From positions 248,001-312,000 of the forward strand of contig VTFK01000227.1 in the NCBI GenBank assembly GCA_009617715.1: a DNA stretch of 64,000 bases, in the 5' to 3' direction. The stretch is from Plectrocnemia conspersa (taxonomy: Eukaryota; Arthropoda; Insecta; Trichoptera; Polycentropodidae). How positions within the stretch are numbered: position 1 is the first letter of the stretch; each line of letters begins with the position of its first letter. The notes beneath the pieces are model-generated. The model saw only the letters and a list, made by a program, of their open reading frames with translations. It was not told the DNA's origin and did not search any database. Below are positions 57,401 to 63,400 of this stretch, one piece after another. Position numbers and translations under genes: made by a program.

Positions 57401-60400
57401 AAATATAATATGTTTGATCAAAGTTATCGCTTCACGCTTGTATTAAAATTGATAATAATTCTAATTCGCTTTATTCGTTTGTGTATAACTGATGCTGAGT
57501 AGCATTTTTTTCTTCAAGATAATCATATTTAATCATATAGAAATACCGTAGAGCAACGCATTAGTAAACGCTTTTATTGTTCACCTGACTGATATTATTG
57601 TTTTTTTACAATTTTCCATTCCATTTCCCATTATCGTTGTTGCTCCTCCACGTCCATGACTAATATCATGTTTTATTGTGTAATATTAATGTTGAAATAA
57701 TCAAATTTACCGAACGCTTCAATAACGTTAATACAATAAGCTAAAGGTGTAAAAAGTGTTGTTTGGCCTCCCGTTCAGAGCGAGGAAGAATCAGAAAACG
57801 AAAGTTCTCAACCGGTTCTTCCTTGTCAATCTCCCAAGCCGATCTACCGCACAGAACCTGCTCCTCAAATGCCTGCTCCGTGGTTACTGAAACAATCTCG
57901 ATCCGATCCCGACAGTCATCACGTAAAATTCTCCGAGCAACTAGTAGAGGAGAAGATCCTCGACAGCGCAGAAAGCGTAACGTCCGAAATGAGTCAAGAG
58001 TTTTCATCCGCAATGCATAGTTCTTCCATGATGTCTCAGACATCGAGCTCCATGATGTCCCAGTCGTCAAATTCGACGATGACTTCAACACAAAACTATC
58101 AAACAACAGCACCAATGTTAAGCATTTCATCTCAAATGATTGAAGGAAATGTGAGTCAGCAAAAAAGCGATCTATTGTTAAAAGAAGTGGCTCAAACAAA
58201 GATGTATAAATCTGAAACGGGCGAGCCTATACAAACGACGTTTAACGAACCGTTAGCGGATACTATGGCCGTGAAAGAGATCAAGGAAGTAGAACAAATC
58301 AACGAAACCAAAATCCATAAGCACAAGGAGTCAATTTGTTCCGCTGAAGTATCACAGATCACAGAGAGAAGAACACCGATAGAATGTGTGGAAACAATCA
58401 GTGAAGCTGTCGATACCCAAAATTTAGTTTCATCGATGATAAGAAATGAAACGCCTAGACCGGCATCTCCTACACCGGAAGACGTATCTAGTCCTTTAAT
58501 AGAAAAGCAAACGTTTGAAGAAATGTGTTCCTCTTCTGTCGCAAAAGAAGAAAACAACAATGAAATTCAAATTGCTTATAAAGATAATATGGAATTTAGC
58601 GGTATTCAAACTCATGAACATTCATTCTTAGAAGCTGTAACAACCGCACCAGAAAGGCCTTATTCACCGTTTCCAAGCACAACGCAAGCTCCGACTGTTT
58701 GTACATACACACATATTGAAGAACATATTAAGGAGCCAGAAGTCAAAGTTTCAGAGAATTTGATGCAATTACAAACTGAGGCCGTAACTGTATCTCAATC
58801 TAGCGCAGTTGAATCGACTGAATCTGAACAAGTTTCATTTAAAAAAACTTATTGCTCTATTCCTCCAATAAAGCCTTACGTTCCCATAAATAAGACATCG
58901 GGTGAAACTTTCTCAATGCCAGAGGAAACTACTCCATACTTTCCTCCAGAAATATCGATGACAATTGAACCGAGACCTCCGAGAGATGGTGCCATTTCTC
59001 CTTTTGTATCGGCGTTGACTGTTGCTCCTGCACGTCCCTATACTCCATTAGGTGCTCAACCGATTGAAAGAGGTTCTTTAGTAGAAGCGTTAACGGTAGC
59101 TCCTGTACGCCCTTTCACGCCTATTACGTCAGAATGCGCTAGTCATTTCACCGAATCAATCTCTCAGTCCATGACTCAAACTCAATCTCAATCGTTGACG
59201 ACTAATAGTACATCATTCGAATGTATCAAGCCGGTTGCTACTCAACCGTGCCAAACGTTCATGCAAACTTCACAAGCTCCTATTCAAACGGCTTGTCAAT
59301 TACAATCATCGATTCAGACTTCAGCTTTTAAACCAGTTATGAGAAGCGTGCAAACTTTCCCCCCGCCGCCACCGTGCGAGTTTGCTGGTGAGCCCGTATC
59401 TTTCCCACCGGTGACTGAAGAACTGAAAGCACACTATGCTAACAATTCTTTACAGTGCCAAACTATGACTTCTGAGTCACATCAGATTTCACAGTCATGT
59501 GAGCAATTTACATCCAGAAAATCATTTGAAAATAAGCAAATGGTCTTTGAGCAAAGTCTCCAAGACGAAAAGCTCTCTTCTTACGCAAAAAATCAATCGT
59601 CTGGATTACATATGCCTTCTCATTTACCTTGTTATCAACAACATCTTGAGCATTTACCATCTCAAATGGGCATTACACCAGAGGTCGTAAGTGATCCTCC
59701 CATTCTTCAAGCACCTATAACTCCAGTGATGGCTACAGAATCAAACAATCCTACCATTAAAAAGGTACAAAGACCTGCTGAACCAGAACCGTTACCGCCC
59801 GTGATAACTTACCCACCACCTCAAATGATACCTGAAATTGAAACAATCTCAGATTTTCATAAAGATGTACCAATCACTATGACTTTCCAGCCAGTTAGTG
59901 ATAATATAAATCTCCGTACTACGCCGATTATTCGCAGTCGGCCTCACACTCCGAGTCTTATCAATAAACCAGCTCCATTAATCCCTTACTATCAAATGAA
60001 TCTAATATCAGTCGAGCATAATGCAGCAGAAACAAACTTATATGAGCCATCTAGTCCCGATGTCAGCCGTTCGCCGACACCTAAACTTCGCACACAATCA
60101 CCAGCTCCCGGACCACCTGGGAATCCGTTGAAAGCTCCTCGCGTTAAAGAAGCTCCTCAACAACATCAACCTTTATTATGTAAAGCTACGTCAAATCTCA
60201 GAAAAGAGCATGAAATGATTCAAGCTAAATTCGAAGGCGGTGTTGAAACTTACAACGCATCGGGAGCCAAAAACTGGTGTTCAACTCAACAATCAGCATA
60301 TGAAACGGAGCATAAAGAATCTAAAATAGGCTTTCATAGTCAACAAAACGTTCAGACAATGGTGAGCGAATCCTCCGTGATTAACCAGCAGAACATGCAG

Positions 60401-63400
60401 CAAGCGTGCGAAACTCAAATGACATACGAGTCCGGTATGAATTCCGTACAGAAAACGAAGAAGATGTTTGAAGAATTTGAACGGTCGCGATCCGCTAAAA
60501 CTATCGAAATTCAAAGGCGAGGCTCGAATAGTTCAACGAAAATTTTATCCAGTTATCCACCGGTCCAACTACCTCAATCCAATCTATACCAATTGAATAA
60601 TATTCAGTCAGAGGCAGTAAAACCATCCATACCCTCCCAATTGCAAACTTTTCCTCCGACGAATTTTTCTACCCAAATGAACATGGCTCCGAAACCCTCA
60701 TCCGTCAGCGGGCAGCCACCCTTTACCAATAGTGGTGCTAACAATAAAACCAGTGGTCCGGTTTGTGATCCCACCCCCTCCGCAGGTGCAGCTAGCGGCG
60801 CTGGCGCCGGTGCCGGAGGACGAGGCAAAGCGTTCGGCGTGTCGTCGGCTCCGAAGCGCGGCAGAGGAATCTTAAATAAAGCTGCCGTACCCGGCACACG
60901 AGTTCCTTTGTGTGGTCACTGCAATGGACAAATTAGGTACATGCTTCGAAGCATGTTAAATACGTGTGTGTGTGCAACTTTTTTTGTTTATAATTCATAG
61001 AATATGTATTATTATGTTGTACAATAACTTTCTTTCTATGAAGATTCCATAATCTGATTTATAGTTTGTCATTTCTTACACATTTTTGACAAAATTCGTA
61101 CTATGTATTGAAATATCATATTTTGGTTAAATACACAAAGAGCATTTGCAATTGAATTTGTATATGATAGATGTTAGTTTTGCTTATGATAGATGTTAGT
61201 TTTTGCAAACTAACATTTGTCACTTTGAACACGCGTGATTATTGACAGCTGTCTGATTTACAGTGCTGCCAGTCACTCCTTTTCTCTGACGTGGTAAACG
61301 TAGTCGCCACGTTAAAATCGACTAAGACAAATACTCTTTTTTATAGCTTTATCTATTATTACTTAAAAATAACATAATTGTTTGAGTCGAAAAAATTCAT
61401 TTTTAATCAATGCATTATGTAATATGCTTCATAATCAATGATACAAATACAATTATATATGATATTTAAGTATTTTGGCAAAGCAGACTTATTGTAATAT
61501 TATGAATTTTGACAAAAATATATATAAAAATAAAACGACTATAACATAAAAACTCTACAAGCAGAAAAAAAAACGTTTTAAAATCATCTTATGATTTTAT
61601 ATATGAATCAGATTATTGTTTCTTTGCTTCAAAAACTTTTTTATTACAATTGTAGGTTTGTGTACGTGTGCAACCATATTTTATTTATAATTCGTACAAT
61701 ATGTACATTAATATTAATGTTGTTGGCATGTTTTTGATTATATTAACTCACTAACTTATTTTCTAATAGATGACACCAATAATAAACCGCTGTGCGAGAC
61801 GCCCGTTAGGACGGATTTCAACGGGTTATCAAAGAACACACTGATGAGACAGCTGGCCAAGAATGCCCTCGACGGTTACGAAATTGGCATACAACGTAGA
61901 GTCAAACCCGGAGATCACATAGCGACCATGGCTAATAAAATCAAAGACACGGTTGTGATGAAGCATCCGCTGAATAATTCTCCATTGACAAACAGCACCA
62001 TCGAAGCCAGCAAGCATCCAAAAGGCGATCATTTTATGAACGGAAATATAAAACCTGATATTCCTCCAATGGTGCAATTCAATGGTCAAATACCGCCTCC
62101 TCCGCCGCCGCCGCCGAAGATCAATCAGACAAATTATAAATTTAACGGCAACGGCAACGGAAACTTGCACAGTTCGCCATCTGTAAGTCAAAGCTCTTCA
62201 CCTCTGACGAGTATCTCGGGAAGCGGTTCTTTATCTCCAGCGTATGATAAACAGATCCATAACGAAACGAACCTACCACCGAGACAGCTCACGTCAGCTT
62301 TGCTCAATAAGATGATATTAAAAGAACTGATGAATAAAGAAAAGGTTGAGAATGAAAATAAAATTAACATTAGTCAAAATTTAAAGAATAACATCAGCGA
62401 CAAATCGCCAATCATTAAACCTTTAGAGAAAACTAACATTATCAAGAACGATAACTTGAACAATTCTCCGTACATTAATGGCGGACAAGACGTTGGTAAG
62501 AAATGCGATGTTGTAGACAATAGCATGGATTCGCCTGTAAAGCTCAGAGAAAAGAAGAAAAACCTTAATGAAGATATCAATTGTGGCAAAAGAGATTCAC
62601 AAATCGTCACTAGACCTATGAGTACGATCGCATCAGTCGATTTAGTGGATGGAGTATACCCAGTTTGCAATCAGTGTAATAAGCAAATCACTAGGTAAAG
62701 TATGCTTAACCTCATATTAAAAAAACATATTTCAATTATTCTGCAGTAGTTTTTGAGTGTTTTAATGCTAATTTTTAGCATGTCTAACAAGTTTAACTTC
62801 TCTGTTGTGTTTATGTAGTAATTTAGTTGTTCAGAAAATAAAATTATAAATGATAATGTTAAAAATATCTGATAAATTTGATTTAGTAAAATGAACATGC
62901 TGCAACTGGCATCATATTTTAAAGTATTTGTAAAAATTGTTGCAGTTTAAAAAATTATTTACGAACAACTCTATATACTGTGCTAGCATAGAAACTTTCC
63001 AATCATTATTCGTATCTTTAATGCATAATTTATTGATTTTAGGGGTCCATTCATAACCGCATTGGGACGTATCTGGTGCCCGGATCACTTTGTGTGCGTC
63101 AATAACACGTGCAGGCGCCAACTCCAAGACATTGGCTTCGTTGAAGAGAACGGCCAGCTCTACTGCGAGTATTGCTTCGAACAATTTATCGCCCCAGCAT
63201 GCGATAAATGTCACGGAAAGATCAAAGGGGTATGATGCAATACCGTATTTTGGGTCTTCACTGTTTTTTTTTTATTATTAATAATATAATCGATTAATTT
63301 AGGACTGCTTGAACGCCATCGGTAAACACTTCCATCCTGAGTGCTTCAGCTGCGCTTATTGCGGCAAGTTGTTCGGTAACAATCCGTTCTTCTTAGAAGA

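Noticed and set aside
57779..57790. Use of AG at 57787-57788 to join exon 10 to the giant exon in frame
   Set aside because: It would skip the first AG after a good pyrimidine tract and drop the SEEE start. Possible, but not preferred without transcript data.
57741..58560. Minus-strand open frames of 152 and 122 codons
   Set aside because: They are antisense shadows of the giant exon, whose plus frame is supported by family-specific sequence and splice sites.
61829..62670. Minus-strand open frames of 120, 60 and 98 codons
   Set aside because: Shadows of exon 11b; the Arg run mirrors its polyproline codons.
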